Shown here: in pieces, positions 9,155-17,700 of the stretch
Layout: each line of letters begins with the position of its first letter
Position numbering within the stretch: position 1 is the stretch's first letter
Source of the DNA: Streptomyces naganishii JCM 4654
Lineage (GTDB): Bacteria > Actinomycetota > Actinomycetes > Streptomycetales > Streptomycetaceae
Length of the DNA stretch: 64,000 nt
NCBI RefSeq assembly: GCF_014650575.1
Contig: NZ_BMVF01000005.1
Coordinates: forward strand, 124,001-188,000
Reading direction: 5' to 3'
Notes under the pieces: generated by a model
The model's database searches: none
Told to the model about the DNA's origin: nothing
The model's input: the letters and a program-made list of their open reading frames with translations, nothing else
Made by a program: the position numbers and the translations under genes

Positions 9155-10086
9155 GCCAGGGCCTCCTTCAGTTCGCCCTCGGTCAGCGGTCGCGCCGGGT
9201 GCTGCGGGAACTCGCCGCGGGCCCGCTTGCCGCCGGGCGCGCCCTCGGAGCGGACGACCTCGCCGGTCTCCGCGATCTGCTTGAAGCGGCGCAGGTCGTC
9301 GTCCAGCTGCTGGTGCGGTTCTTCGCCGAAGTAGCGCGCCGCGGCCTGGCCCAGCGCCCCGCCGGGCAGGTCGTAGCGCAGGGTCACCCGGATCTCCGTA
9401 CCCCGGCCGCCGGGGGCGGGCTCGAAGCGGACCTCGCCGGAGTTGTCGATGTCGGCGCCGTCCACCGACCGCCAGGTGATCAGCCGGTCGGTGACTTCCT
9501 GCGTGGTCTCGGCGTCCCATTCGACCGTCTTGCCGAACGGCGCGCTGGCCCGCCAGTGACTGGTGCGCGGGCCGGTGACGCGCACCTCCTCCAGGTGCGC
9601 CATGAAGTCCGGCAGGCGCTCCAGGTCCTTCCACAGGGCGTAGACCTCGTCCGGGGGCCGGCTGACGGTGGTGGCCGCGGTCAGTTCCATGGCGCTCCTA
9701 CGGGTGCGGGTCACGGCCGCGTAGACGTCCGTGGCCGTGATGGCGGTGACCGCGGCGGTCGCGGCGACGGTGCGGCCCAGGCCGCGACCGTTGTGGTGCT
9801 TCAGGGCCCGGGTCAGCATCGTCAGGTCCATGAGGTCGCCGCCGACGCGGCCCCAGAGCCAGGCCGGATGCGGTCGCCCCAGCAGCCCGGTCGCCGCCGC
9901 CAGCTCGCGCACACCCACGGCAGTCGTCGCCGAGCGGTGCCGGAAGGCGTCGCCGACGCCCAGGGCCCGGGCGAAGCCCGCCGGGGCGACGACCTGGGGC
10001 ACGCCCAGGAGCGCGCTGGCCCAGCCCAGGCCACGCACGAGCGGATCGCGCCGGAGGCGGGAGGTGGAGTGGATGTCTGTCTTCAT
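9151..10086 (-). CDS. SRPBCC (cyclase/dehydrase-type) protein with N-terminal membrane-like region
   Basis: A 311-residue two-part protein. Residues 1-110 hold hydrophobic helices (WASALLGVPQVVAPAGFARALG, VAATAAVTAITATDVYAAVT) like small integral-membrane DUF modules. Residues about 115-260 form a START/SRPBCC ligand-binding fold: MELTAATTVSRPPDEVYALW, a LERLPDFMAHLEEV strand-helix, and WRSVDGADIDNSGEVRFEPA. The C terminus is charged. SRPBCC folds bind hydrophobic ligands in a deep cavity; here the ligand is unknown. It is the first gene of a coupled pair with the zinc alcohol dehydrogenase, so it may deliver or sense that enzyme's substrate (inference). GGGGAG precedes the ATG. Confidence 0.85.
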   Translation of the reverse strand: MKTDIHSTSRLRRDPLVRGLGWASALLGVPQVVAPAGFARALGVGDAFRHRSATTAVGVRELAAATGLLGRPHPAWLWGRVGGDLMDLTMLTRALKHHNGRGLGRTVAATAAVTAITATDVYAAVTRTRRSAMELTAATTVSRPPDEVYALWKDLERLPDFMAHLEEVRVTGPRTSHWRASAPFGKTVEWDAETTQEVTDRLITWRSVDGADIDNSGEVRFEPAPGGRGTEIRVTLRYDLPGGALGQAAARYFGEEPHQQLDDDLRRFKQIAETGEVVRSEGAPGGKRARGEFPQHPARPLTEGELKEALA

Positions 10087-10612
10087 GAATGCTCCCCACT
10101 GGGGTGGTGAATGGAAGGCGAGCCACTGGAGTGAGAGGGCGAAGCGCGCACAGCAGACAACGCCGGGTTTCCGCGTGGCCCGCACCCAACCCTCGGAGTG
10201 CGCACCATTTTTCAGGGCCTGCGCAGCTCCGAGTCGATCGCACAGGCGGGACCGATACAGCTCGCCGTGGGCACCGGGCTCCCCGAGCATCAGGCAGCGT
10301 GGTTTCGCCGTCACCCCTGGTCTTCGACCACTCCGTGAACCGCCGGTGGGCGGCGGCTCTGGAAGGCCCGAACGAGGCCATTGCTGCCACGTGCAGCCAA
10401 ACGTCGCCACGAGCCCGATCACGGCCAGCACCCAGGCTTGAGGGAGCCGATCTCAGCCACGTGGACCTACTGTGGTACTGCCGGTCTATTCTGGTGGGCC
10501 CTTTGGGAAGCCGATCTGAGTGACTCCAGACTACGGAACGCGAATCTGACGCCCGTGGCGCGGGAAATTTCGGGGAATGTTGCGCCCAGCGGCCGGATCC
10601 AGGGGAGATCAC
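10087..10612. other. 526-bp divergent intergenic region
   Basis: Lies between the minus-strand SRPBCC gene and plus-strand small genes, so promoters for both should be here; I cannot pick out a convincing -35/-10 pair. Around 10438-10560 two short frames read LEGADLSHVDLLW and EADLSDSRLRNANL, each like one turn of a pentapeptide repeat, in different reading frames. This may be a scrap of a pentapeptide-repeat gene or coincidence. Confidence 0.3.
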
Positions 10613-10828
10613 ATGCCCGGAAATAAGGAACGTGCCACTCTGCGCGCCGCGGCTCAGGCCGCCGAACAAGTCCTGGCGAACGCCGCCGAGCAGGCCGAGC
10701 GCCCGTACCCGCAGGACCCCTACGCCCAGCGCGTCGCCGAAGTCGGGATGCTCACCGGTGCGTTGAGGGTCCTGTTGGAGGCGGTGCGCCCCTTTACCGA
10801 GGAAAAAAGGGATGAGGACGGGCCGTGA
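10613..10828 (+). CDS. Small hypothetical protein, 71 aa
   Basis: A short soluble protein, alanine-rich and helical (RAAAQAAEQVLANAAEQAE), followed by VGMLTGALRVLLEAVRPF and an acidic tail. The start is supported by AGGGGAGA five bases upstream of the ATG. No family is recognised. It lies directly upstream of a DUF2267 gene and its TGA overlaps a possible GTG start of that frame, so the two are probably co-transcribed. Confidence 0.6.
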   Translation: MPGNKERATLRAAAQAAEQVLANAAEQAERPYPQDPYAQRVAEVGMLTGALRVLLEAVRPFTEEKRDEDGP

Positions 10829-10932
10829 CCGGCGCTTTCGGCACCGGCCGCGAGGTTGGTGCCGGAAATTCGTTCGCCGTTTCGGGTAGTGCACGCGCGG
10901 TACCTGTCATGGGTCGCAGGATTGGAGACGCC

Positions 10933-11295
10933 ATGGACAGCGACGACTTCATCCGGCTCGTCAGCCGGCGGGCCCATGTGCCCGAGGAGCAGGCTGAAGA
11001 GCTGACCCGGGCCACGATGCTGACCCTGGGCGAGCGGATCACCGGCGGCGAGGCCAGGCACTTGGCCGGCGTCCTGCCCGCCGAGATCGCCCCGCCGCTG
11101 GTCCCACCGGAGGATGTCGCCGAGAAATTCGGCGTTGCCGAGTTCGTCCGGCGAGTGAGCGAGCGTGCAGGCGTCGATGAGGCCGTGGCGCGCAGGGGCG
11201 TTGCGGCGGTTTTCATGACTCTGGGAGAGGCCGTCCCCGGCACGGAGTTCCAGGATGTGATGTCGCAACTGCCGAACGAGTTCCAGAACATCTAG
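10933..11295 (+). CDS. DUF2267 domain protein (copy 1 of 4)
   Basis: A 120-residue all-helical protein with the DUF2267 layout: MDSDDFIRLVSRRAHVPEEQ, AEELTRATMLTLGERITGGEARHLAGVLP, then a second half-repeat beginning FGVAEFVRRVSERAGVDEAVARRG and ending FQDVMSQLPNEFQ. Each half is a three-helix unit, so the fold looks like an internal duplication. Function is unknown; actinobacterial members cluster with stress and redox genes. The ATG is chosen over an in-frame GTG at 10825 because family members begin close to this methionine, and GGAGA precedes it. Three further copies occur in this window. Confidence 0.85.
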   Translation: MDSDDFIRLVSRRAHVPEEQAEELTRATMLTLGERITGGEARHLAGVLPAEIAPPLVPPEDVAEKFGVAEFVRRVSERAGVDEAVARRGVAAVFMTLGEAVPGTEFQDVMSQLPNEFQNI

Positions 11296-11459
11296 CTCGA
11301 GCGCCCGGAACACGGCTGGCGCAGCCGATGAGAATCGCTCGTTCGCAAGCGCTTCTCTGACACCCGCCTGACCATTGGTGGTTGCCGGCTTCCGGATACT
11401 GGGTGAGGGGTCCTGGGACGAGGCAGCGGTCGTCAGGAACCGGACGGCCGGCTCGTGGG

Positions 11460-12884
11460 TCAGCCCAGCACTTCTTGGACCGGGGCGTCGGCGTCCACGT
11501 ATCGCACGAGCTTGCGGTTCGCGAATTCCACGATGCCCACGTCGCCGAGTTCGCGCCCGTAGCCGGAGCGCTTGATGCCGCCGAAGGGCAGCTCCGGTCG
11601 GGACGCGGTCGGGTGGTTGATCCACACCATGCCCGCCTCCAGCCGGTCCGCGACTCCGCGAGCACGTTCCGGGTCGGCGGCGAAGACCGCACCTCCCAGG
11701 CCGTAGGGGGAGGTGTTGGCCAGTGCCGCGGCCTCGTCGTCGTCGGCGACCCGGTAGACCGTGGCGACGGGGCCGAAGAGCTCTTCCCGATAGGCCCGCA
11801 TGTCCGGTGTGACGTCGGTGAGAAGGGTCGGCTCGACGAAGGCGCCCGGCAGGTCGGGCCGCCCGCCGCCCAGCACCACCGTGGCTCCCTTGTCCACCGC
11901 GTCACGAACCTGCTCCATCAGGAGTTCGGCCGCGGCTTCGGAGGACAGCGGGCCGAGCGTGGTGGCGGGGTCGAGCGGATCTCCCGGTTGCACCTCGCTC
12001 ATCCGGTCACGCAGCCCGGTGACGAAGGCGTCGTAGACGTCGGCAAGGACGATGAAGCGCTTGGCCGCCACGCAGCACTGCCCGGTGTTGCCCATCCGGC
12101 CGAGGAACGCGGCGTACACGGTGCGCTCGAGGTTGTGGCCGTCCAGCACGACGAAGGGATCACTGCCACCCAGTTCGAGGACGGACTTCTTGACATTGCG
12201 GCCGGCGATCTCGCCCAAGCTCACGCCCGCCCGCTCGCTCCCGGTCAGTGACGCTCCCTGTACTCGGGAGTCATCGATGATCTTCCCGACGTCTTTGCCC
12301 CGCACGAAAAGATTGGTGTAGACCCCGGTCGGCACCCCCGCATCCGTGAACAGCTGCTCGAGTGCCAGGGCGGACTGTGGGCAGCTACTCGCGTGCTTGA
12401 GGAGGATCGTGTTGCCGAGGACGAGGTTCGGGCCCGCGAACCGGACGACCTGGTACAGCGGGAAGTTCCACGGCATCACACCGAGAAGGACGCCGAGTGG
12501 CTCGTTCACCAGCACGGCCGTGCCCTCGGGCGCCGGCAGGGGTCGCTCTTCCAGCAGCTCGGGGCCGTGGTCGCCGTAGTAGGTGAGGATGTCGGACGCG
12601 AGGTCGACCTCCGCACGGCTCGAGTTGATCAGCTTGCCGACCTCGAGGGTCAGGAGGGGCGCCAGTTCCTCCTTGCGCTCCCTCATGAGCCGGCCGGCGC
12701 GTTGCAGGACAGCCGCTCGGTCGGCCGTCGACCGGGCACGCCAGTCCGGAAAGCTGCGGTGCGCCCTGCCGATCGCACGCTCCACGTCTTCCGCGCTCAG
12801 CGCCGGGAACTCACGAACCCTTTCACCGGTGTACGGGTTGACCGTGGCGATGGGGCTTCCCTGGGCAGTGGCATGGGCGTCCAT
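11460..12884 (-). CDS. Succinate-semialdehyde dehydrogenase-like aldehyde dehydrogenase
   Basis: A 474-residue NAD(P)+-dependent aldehyde dehydrogenase, close to the GabD/SSADH-type group. It begins with the characteristic [13 protein letters not shown] segment. It has [15 protein letters not shown] in the cofactor-binding region, a [12 protein letters not shown] motif with the general-base glutamate, and [10 protein letters not shown] containing the catalytic cysteine. The tail [19 protein letters not shown] is typical of the family. It oxidises an aldehyde to an acid in the cytoplasm; succinate semialdehyde is the best guess but is not proven. GGGAGG lies upstream of the ATG; an upstream GTG would add 18 poorly structured residues. 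It appears monocistronic. Confidence 0.85.
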   Translation of the reverse strand: MDAHATAQGSPIATVNPYTGERVREFPALSAEDVERAIGRAHRSFPDWRARSTADRAAVLQRAGRLMRERKEELAPLLTLEVGKLINSSRAEVDLASDILTYYGDHGPELLEERPLPAPEGTAVLVNEPLGVLLGVMPWNFPLYQVVRFAGPNLVLGNTILLKHASSCPQSALALEQLFTDAGVPTGVYTNLFVRGKDVGKIIDDSRVQGASLTGSERAGVSLGEIAGRNVKKSVLELGGSDPFVVLDGHNLERTVYAAFLGRMGNTGQCCVAAKRFIVLADVYDAFVTGLRDRMSEVQPGDPLDPATTLGPLSSEAAAELLMEQVRDAVDKGATVVLGGGRPDLPGAFVEPTLLTDVTPDMRAYREELFGPVATVYRVADDDEAAALANTSPYGLGGAVFAADPERARGVADRLEAGMVWINHPTASRPELPFGGIKRSGYGRELGDVGIVEFANRKLVRYVDADAPVQEVLG

Positions 12885-13128
12885 GACGCCTCCCTGAAGG
12901 TCGGGACACCTCGGGTTTCCACGCCCGGACCCGCCCACACCTGCCGATTCGCACTACGACGAGCTCAACTGGCCGGCGAGGCCCTGCACACCAAGGCGCG
13001 CGGAGGCGTCGAGGTGCGGGTGGCCGTGGTCACCGCCGTCCGTGCGCGGGCGTGGGCCGGGTCGGCGTGGCAGGCTTGCAGGGGGTCCGCGCCGTTCGTC
13101 GCAACACAGCAGCGAAGGAGGACGACGC

Positions 13129-13509
13129 ATGGATGAGCAGGAATTCGTACGTACCGTCGCCGAGCGCACCGGACTGAGCCGGCAGGAGGCGGCGGACCTG
13201 ACCCGGGCCACGCTCGAGACACTGGCCCACAGGCTGAGCGCCGGGGAGGCCAGGCACCTGATCACCGAGCTCCCCGAGGGCCTCGCGGACGCGGTGCGCC
13301 GGGGAACCACGGACCGCATCGAGCGCTTCGGCCACCACGACAGCGTGCGGCGTGTGGCGGAACGCACCATGCTCAAGGAGGAGGAAGCCGACCGGGGTGT
13401 GCGGGCCGTACTGGCCGTGCTCCGGGAGGCGATCACCGAGAAGGAGTTCAACGACCTGATGTCGCAACTCGGAACGGACTTCTCTCAGGCCCTCGAATCC
13501 GCCGAGTGA
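13129..13509 (+). CDS. DUF2267 domain protein (copy 2 of 4)
   Basis: A 126-residue helical protein. MDEQEFVRTVAERTGLSRQE is followed by AADLTRATLETLAHRLSAGEARHLITELP; the second half contains HDSVRRVAERTMLKEEEADRGVRAVLAVLREAI and ends in FNDLMSQLGTDFSQAL. It is the classical DUF2267 arrangement and clearly related to the copies at 10933 and 16678, sharing the LTRATLETLA and GEARHL segments. A GAAGGAGG Shine-Dalgarno lies seven bases before the ATG. It is flanked by gaps of 244 and 403 bases, so it is probably a single-gene transcript. Confidence 0.87.
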   Translation: MDEQEFVRTVAERTGLSRQEAADLTRATLETLAHRLSAGEARHLITELPEGLADAVRRGTTDRIERFGHHDSVRRVAERTMLKEEEADRGVRAVLAVLREAITEKEFNDLMSQLGTDFSQALESAE

Positions 13510-13912
13510 CCCCGGGGTCTTCGGCACCGCCGGCGTCCCGGACGTTGCATGTGCGCTGACACCCGCGGGCCCGCCGGTCCCGTGTGCCGTCATGGCGTGG
13601 GGCACGCACGAAGTGTGGTCATCATGCTGACGTGTCCGAGACGTCCTCCGGCGGAGCCGCGTGCGTCCTGCTGGCGGCCGACCTGGGTCCGCCGTCGGAG
13701 ACGCCCGGGCGTCACAGGGCGATGACGTGGAGGTCGACCAGGTCGAGCGCGCTGCCGATCGCGCAGCCGGCGCCGGCGAGCTATCGGCGCAGTGCGCTCA
13801 CCCCCTCCTGACCTCCCTGCGGCGCATGCGACATGGCTGTCTGTGAGGCGCGGACCTGGGCACCCGGTGCGGGCGCGTGTGACACGGATCCGCGGCGGAC
13901 GGGAGGCCCGAG
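13510..13912. other. 403-bp stretch without a supported gene
   Basis: No open frame here has the composition of a real protein. On the minus strand a short stretch ending near 13700 reads SALDLVDLHVIAL before a stop, which could be the C terminus of a lost gene. The promoter of the aldo/keto reductase should be at its right end. Confidence 0.3.
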
Positions 13913-14758
13913 ATGTCTGCGGAATCGGCCAGAACGGTCGCGCTCCCCTCTGGTGAGGAGATCGCGGCGCTCGGGCAGGGCACCTGGTACCTGGGCGAGG
14001 ACCCGGCCCGGCGTGAACAGGAGATCGCCGCGCTGCGGCTGGGCGTGGACCTGGGCATGACCGTCGTCGACACGGCGGAGATGTACGGCGACGGCGCAGC
14101 CGAGGAACTCGTCGGGGAGGCCCTCCGGGTACGCCGGGACGAGGTCTTCCTGGTCAGCAAGGTGCTGCCCGGCCACGCCGACCGGAAGGGCACCGTCGCC
14201 GCCTGCGAGGGCAGCCTGCGGCGGCTCCGTACGGAACGGCTGGACCTGTACCTGCTGCACTGGCGGGGACGGTGGCCACTCGAGGAGACCCTTGCGGGAT
14301 TCACCGACCTGATGGAGGCGGAGAAGATCCGTTACTGGGGCGTGAGCAATCTGGACGTGGACGACATGGCCGAGCTGACCACCCTCCCCGGCGGCGACGC
14401 CACGGCCGTCGACCAGGTGCTGTACAACCTCTCCCGGCGCGGCATCGAGTGGGATCTTCTCCCCTGGTGCCGCGAGGCCGGGGTGACGGTCATGGCCTAC
14501 TCCCCGATAGAGCAGGCGCGGCTCCTGAAGGTCGAGGCACTGGATGCCGTGGCCCGGGCCCTCGGAGCAACGCCGGCCCAGGTGGCACTCGCCTGGGTGC
14601 TGGCACAGGGGGTGGCCGCGATCCCGCGTGCCGGATCACCCGACCACGTTCGGGAGAACCGCGGCGCGGTGGACCTCCACCTTCCCGCCGAGGCGCTCGA
14701 CGCCCTCGACGAGGCGTTCCCGCCACCCAGGGGGCCCACGCCCCTGGAGATGCTCTGA
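13913..14758 (+). CDS. Aldo/keto reductase
   Basis: A 281-residue NADPH-dependent (beta/alpha)8-barrel reductase. The catalytic tetrad is complete: D53 and Y58 in VVDTAEMYGDG, K83 in LVSKVLPGH and H116 in LYLLHWRGR. The C-terminal phosphate-binding region is present (IPRAGSPDHVRENRGAV). Length fits the family. It reduces aldehydes or ketones in the cytoplasm; the substrate is unknown. A GGGAGG site sits upstream of the ATG. It is followed after 13 bases by an FMN reductase gene, so the pair is probably one redox operon. Confidence 0.92.
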   Translation: MSAESARTVALPSGEEIAALGQGTWYLGEDPARREQEIAALRLGVDLGMTVVDTAEMYGDGAAEELVGEALRVRRDEVFLVSKVLPGHADRKGTVAACEGSLRRLRTERLDLYLLHWRGRWPLEETLAGFTDLMEAEKIRYWGVSNLDVDDMAELTTLPGGDATAVDQVLYNLSRRGIEWDLLPWCREAGVTVMAYSPIEQARLLKVEALDAVARALGATPAQVALAWVLAQGVAAIPRAGSPDHVRENRGAVDLHLPAEALDALDEAFPPPRGPTPLEML

Positions 14759-14771
14759 AGGAGTTGACAGG

Positions 14772-15380
14772 ATGACGCGCCCGCTCGTCGTCGGAATGGG
14801 AGGTTCCCTGCGCACCCCGTCGACCAGCCTCACCGCACTGTGTGTCGCGGTCGAGGGGGCGGCCGATGCGGGCGCCGGCACCCTGGTGATCGACCTCAAG
14901 CGGCTGGCTCTTCCGTTCTACACGTCCGAACACGGGATCCCTGGGTCCGCCCGCCGGCTTGCGGACACCGTTCAGGCCGCCGACGCCCTGCTGTGGAGCA
15001 GCCCGACCTACCACGGGTCGGTCAGCGGCGCGTTCAAGAACGCGGTGGACTGGCTCGCCCTCCTGGCCGACCACGACCCGCCCTACCTCAGCAACAAACC
15101 CGTGGGGATGCTGACGACCGCCGGTGGGGTGCAGGGCCTGCAGGCGATCAACGCGATGGAGTTCATCGTGCGGTCGCTGCGCGGCTGGGCCGTGCCGCTG
15201 GTGTTCGCGGTCCCGCGGTCCTCCCGGGTCTTCGACGGCGACGGACGCCTCACCGACCAGGCGGTCGCCGACCAATTGCGCGGCCTCGGCGCGGAGGTGA
15301 CCAGGGCGGCCCTGCAGTTCCGGGCGGAGGGCACGTGCGACTACGCGCAGGAGCAGCCGTCCGGGGCCGTGCGGGACTGA
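14772..15380 (+). CDS. NADPH-dependent FMN reductase family protein
   Basis: A 202-residue flavodoxin-like protein. The FMN phosphate-binding loop is GMGGSLRTPSTS near the N terminus; SSPTYHGSVSGAFKNAVDWL is the conserved flavin/dimer segment of the SsuE/NADPH-dependent FMN reductase family. It would transfer electrons from NAD(P)H to FMN, quinones or similar acceptors in the cytoplasm. GAAGGAG precedes the ATG. It is the second gene of the aldo/keto reductase operon and converges on the minus-strand LLM flavin oxidoreductase, which could use reduced flavin (inference). Confidence 0.9.
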   Translation: MTRPLVVGMGGSLRTPSTSLTALCVAVEGAADAGAGTLVIDLKRLALPFYTSEHGIPGSARRLADTVQAADALLWSSPTYHGSVSGAFKNAVDWLALLADHDPPYLSNKPVGMLTTAGGVQGLQAINAMEFIVRSLRGWAVPLVFAVPRSSRVFDGDGRLTDQAVADQLRGLGAEVTRAALQFRAEGTCDYAQEQPSGAVRD

Positions 15381-15420
15381 GCCCGGCCCTGTCACGCCGG
15401 GGCGCCGGGGTCGTGCTTCC

Positions 15421-16473
15421 TCAGCGCCCGGTCCGCTCCACGGGCCGGTGCTCGCCGCGCGCGCCAAAGCGCCCGGGCGGGAAGTGCGGCAGCACGTGCT
15501 CGGCCAGTTCGTCGATCACTTCGGCGACCGGACGGCGGCTGTGCTTGAAGTTGATCATCAGCTGGTCGATGCCGATGTCCTGCCAGGCCCGCATCATCGC
15601 CAGGAACGACACCCGGCCCACCGAGAAGCCCTGGTGGATGCGCCGGGGCAGAGTCAGCGGATCCTCGGTCAGATCCAGATAGGTAGCCTGTGCGTACGGC
15701 TTGAACCCCCCGCCATCGCCCTCGGTCAGCTCCCGCCACCGCTGGATGTTCTCGGCCTGCTGCTGGAGCGGCGGGGTGTAGTAGAGCCAGCCGTCCGTGT
15801 TGTCGGCGATCCACCGGACGTCCTGCCTGCCGCGTCCCGTCATCAGTACGGGGATCCGCCGGTACACCGGCTTGGGCAGCAGATCGGTGCCGCGCATCCG
15901 GCCGAGCGGCGACTCCACGTGCGGGAAACGGTGCTCGAGGACGACACGGAAGTACTCCAGCGACTGCCGGAACCTCTCGGCCCGGCCGCCCAGGTCCTGA
16001 CCGAAGGCCGGGAACTCCACGGGCCGGTCACCGGTGGCCACCCCGAGCAGGAGCCGTCCGCCTGACAGCTGGTCCACCGAGGCGGCCGCCTTGGCGGTGT
16101 GCAGTGGATGCCGCAGCGGCATGACGATGCTGGCGGTCCCCAGTGTGATCGAGGTGGTGCGGGCACTGAGCTGCCCCAGGTACACCCACGGGTCGAAGAC
16201 CTGCCCGGCGTCCCCGAAGCTCGGGTCCAGCAGCGGCACGTCACGGACCCACACCGAGGCGAAGCCGGCCCGCTCGGCCTGCTGGATCCGTTCGATGTGC
16301 CCGGCCAGGGACGGCACGGGCCCTTCGAAGCCCTCCAGGGGGGTGATGGCGCCAACGGTCATCCTGCCGCCGGGATACGCCCTGGCCATGGCCGTGTGCT
16401 CGGAGAACGTCCGCTGCGCCCCGCCTTCGACGTCCACGGGTGTGTCGGCTGAGGGAACTGTCGGTTGTGTCAT
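15421..16473 (-). CDS. LLM class flavin-dependent oxidoreductase
   Basis: A 350-residue luciferase-like monooxygenase-family protein. It contains VGAITPLEGFEGPVPSLAGH, GFASVWVRDVPLLDP, LGTASIVMPLRHPLHTAKAAASVDQLSGGRLLLGV and the phosphate-binding GDRPVEFPAFG region, all typical of LLM (beta/alpha)8 barrels that use F420H2 or FMNH2. The substrate is unknown. The ATG at 16473 has GGAGGA upstream. An alternative ATG at 16494 would give seven extra residues and overlap the stop of the 59-aa gene just upstream as ATGA; either way the two are co-transcribed with the DUF2267 gene. Confidence 0.88.
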   Translation of the reverse strand: MTQPTVPSADTPVDVEGGAQRTFSEHTAMARAYPGGRMTVGAITPLEGFEGPVPSLAGHIERIQQAERAGFASVWVRDVPLLDPSFGDAGQVFDPWVYLGQLSARTTSITLGTASIVMPLRHPLHTAKAAASVDQLSGGRLLLGVATGDRPVEFPAFGQDLGGRAERFRQSLEYFRVVLEHRFPHVESPLGRMRGTDLLPKPVYRRIPVLMTGRGRQDVRWIADNTDGWLYYTPPLQQQAENIQRWRELTEGDGGGFKPYAQATYLDLTEDPLTLPRRIHQGFSVGRVSFLAMMRAWQDIGIDQLMINFKHSRRPVAEVIDELAEHVLPHFPPGRFGARGEHRPVERTGR

Positions 16474-16490
16474 GCGATCCTCCGGCGATT

Positions 16491-16670
16491 TCATGCCGAG
16501 TCCGGGCGCATCAGACGCGCGCTGAGGTCGCGCGACCGGAGCTCCTCGCGCATCCCCTCGCCGACGTAGCGCCGGGTGGTGCGGCCGGTGGCCATCCACC
16601 GGATGTGCCAGTCGGAGAGGAGCACGGCCGGTTCCGTCTCCTCGATGACGGCGCCGACCTCGTCGGTCAT
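16491..16670 (-). CDS. Small hypothetical protein, 59 aa, in DUF2267-LLM operon
   Basis: A 59-residue frame (MTDEVGAVIEETEPAVLLSD, then WHIRWMATGRTTRRYVGEG, ending RLMRPDSA) sits exactly between the DUF2267 gene and the LLM oxidoreductase. It starts seven bases after the DUF2267 stop, has a GAGGAG site, and its TGA overlaps a possible ATG start of the oxidoreductase. Acidic N terminus, aromatic middle and basic C-terminal half suggest a genuine small protein. No family is recognised. Tight packing with both neighbours is the main evidence. Confidence 0.65.
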   Translation of the reverse strand: MTDEVGAVIEETEPAVLLSDWHIRWMATGRTTRRYVGEGMREELRSRDLSARLMRPDSA

Positions 16671-16677
16671 GGCTCCT

Positions 16678-17055
16678 CTAGCCCGGGGCGCCGACGAGAG
16701 CCTCGAAGTCCCGGGGCAGCTGGGACATCACGTGGCGGAACTCGCCGTCACTGACCGCGTCCCTCAGGGTGCTCAGCTCGGCCCGTACGCCCTCGCGGGC
16801 CTCGTCCGGGCTCACCCCTGCTCGCCTGCTCACCCGGTTGATGAACTCGTCGAGTCCGAAGGGCTCGGCCTCCGGAGTGGGAGAGACCAGCGGTTCCTTC
16901 AGCGGCTTGGGCAGTTCGGACGCGAGGTCCTCCGCCTCCCCCCTGGTGAGCCGCTCGGCCAGGGTCTCCAGGGTGGCACGGGTGAGGGGCTCCGCCTTCT
17001 CCGGGGGGACAGGGGCGCGCCGGGTGATGGTGTCGAGGAAGGTGTTGTAGTCCAT
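16678..17055 (-). CDS. DUF2267 domain protein (copy 3 of 4)
   Basis: A 125-residue helical protein. MDYNTFLDTITRRAPVPPEK is followed by AEPLTRATLETLAERLTRGEAEDLASELP; the second half begins FGLDEFINRVSRRAGVSPDEAREG and ends FRHVMSQLPRDFEAL. It is closely related to the copies at 10933 and 13129. It is the first gene of a minus-strand three-gene unit: DUF2267, 59-aa protein, LLM oxidoreductase. The ATG at 17055 follows GAAAGGGAACGG. Function is unknown, but the operon ties this DUF2267 copy to flavin-dependent redox chemistry. Confidence 0.87.
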   Translation of the reverse strand: MDYNTFLDTITRRAPVPPEKAEPLTRATLETLAERLTRGEAEDLASELPKPLKEPLVSPTPEAEPFGLDEFINRVSRRAGVSPDEAREGVRAELSTLRDAVSDGEFRHVMSQLPRDFEALVGAPG

Positions 17056-17700
17056 GAGCCGTTCCCTTTCTGAAGCTTTGCAACTGCCTGGCGTCGGACC
17101 TGAGACAGCCACCGAAGGGTGCGTCGTGCGTGGGGGGGCGGGCTGATGCGCGTCATGGTGCATGCGCCTCAGCAGAGGCCACTTCCATGCTCCGGATGTT
17201 GGCCACACCCTGCCTGCTCCCGACGGGCGGAAAAGCGGCGGGCTCCATAGGCCTCCGAGCACAAGTGCAGACGGCCTCCGTCACGGCAAAGGGGACACCG
17301 GCGCCGGTCTGCCGGATGTGCGTCGGGGTGCCGTGCCTGTGGGTGCGGGCGGCTTTCCCGCCGTCGCGTCTCCGGCCGGCCCGTTCGGCCCGTTCGGCGT
17401 CGGGAGCGTTCGACGGCGGCGAGCTGTCGGGCCATCAGCCACACTGCCAGGTCGATTCAGCGGCTCTCGATCGAGGCGCTGCGACGCCGCAGCTTCCTGC
17501 GGAGGGCCGGCCGTACGGCCGGCCGGGGGATGCCCGCGCATTTCATGCTGCTCTGCCAGGGTAGGAGGGGGTGGTCCTTTTCGGCCTGGGATGCGGAGGC
17601 GTTCAGCAGTGGGCTCTGCGAATCTCGACCGGTAACAGCCGATGGCGGCGCTGGCGGGAGCGAACGACGCCGTCCGGTTCCCGGTGAGGAGGCGAGAGGC
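17056..17700. other. 645-bp divergent intergenic region
   Basis: Lies between the minus-strand DUF2267 operon and the plus-strand DUF1931 gene. No gene is supported. A minus-strand frame (17169-17444) contains CPLCRDGGRLHLC, a CxxC-like knuckle, but has no Shine-Dalgarno and an arginine-rich remainder. The notable feature is the 20-bp palindrome listed separately. Confidence 0.35.
17505..17524. promoter_or_regulatory. Perfect 20-bp palindrome, possible operator
   Basis: GGCCGGCCGTACGGCCGGCC reads identically on both strands with no loop, so it is a poor terminator but a good dimer-binding site. It lies 176 bases upstream of the DUF1931 start, within the divergent region. In 70%-GC DNA such a palindrome is not impossible by chance, so confidence is low. 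Confidence 0.3.

Noticed and set aside
17169..17444. Minus-strand frame with CPLCRDGGRLHLC
   Set aside because: No Shine-Dalgarno, highly basic remainder and no partner; one CxxC alone is weak evidence.
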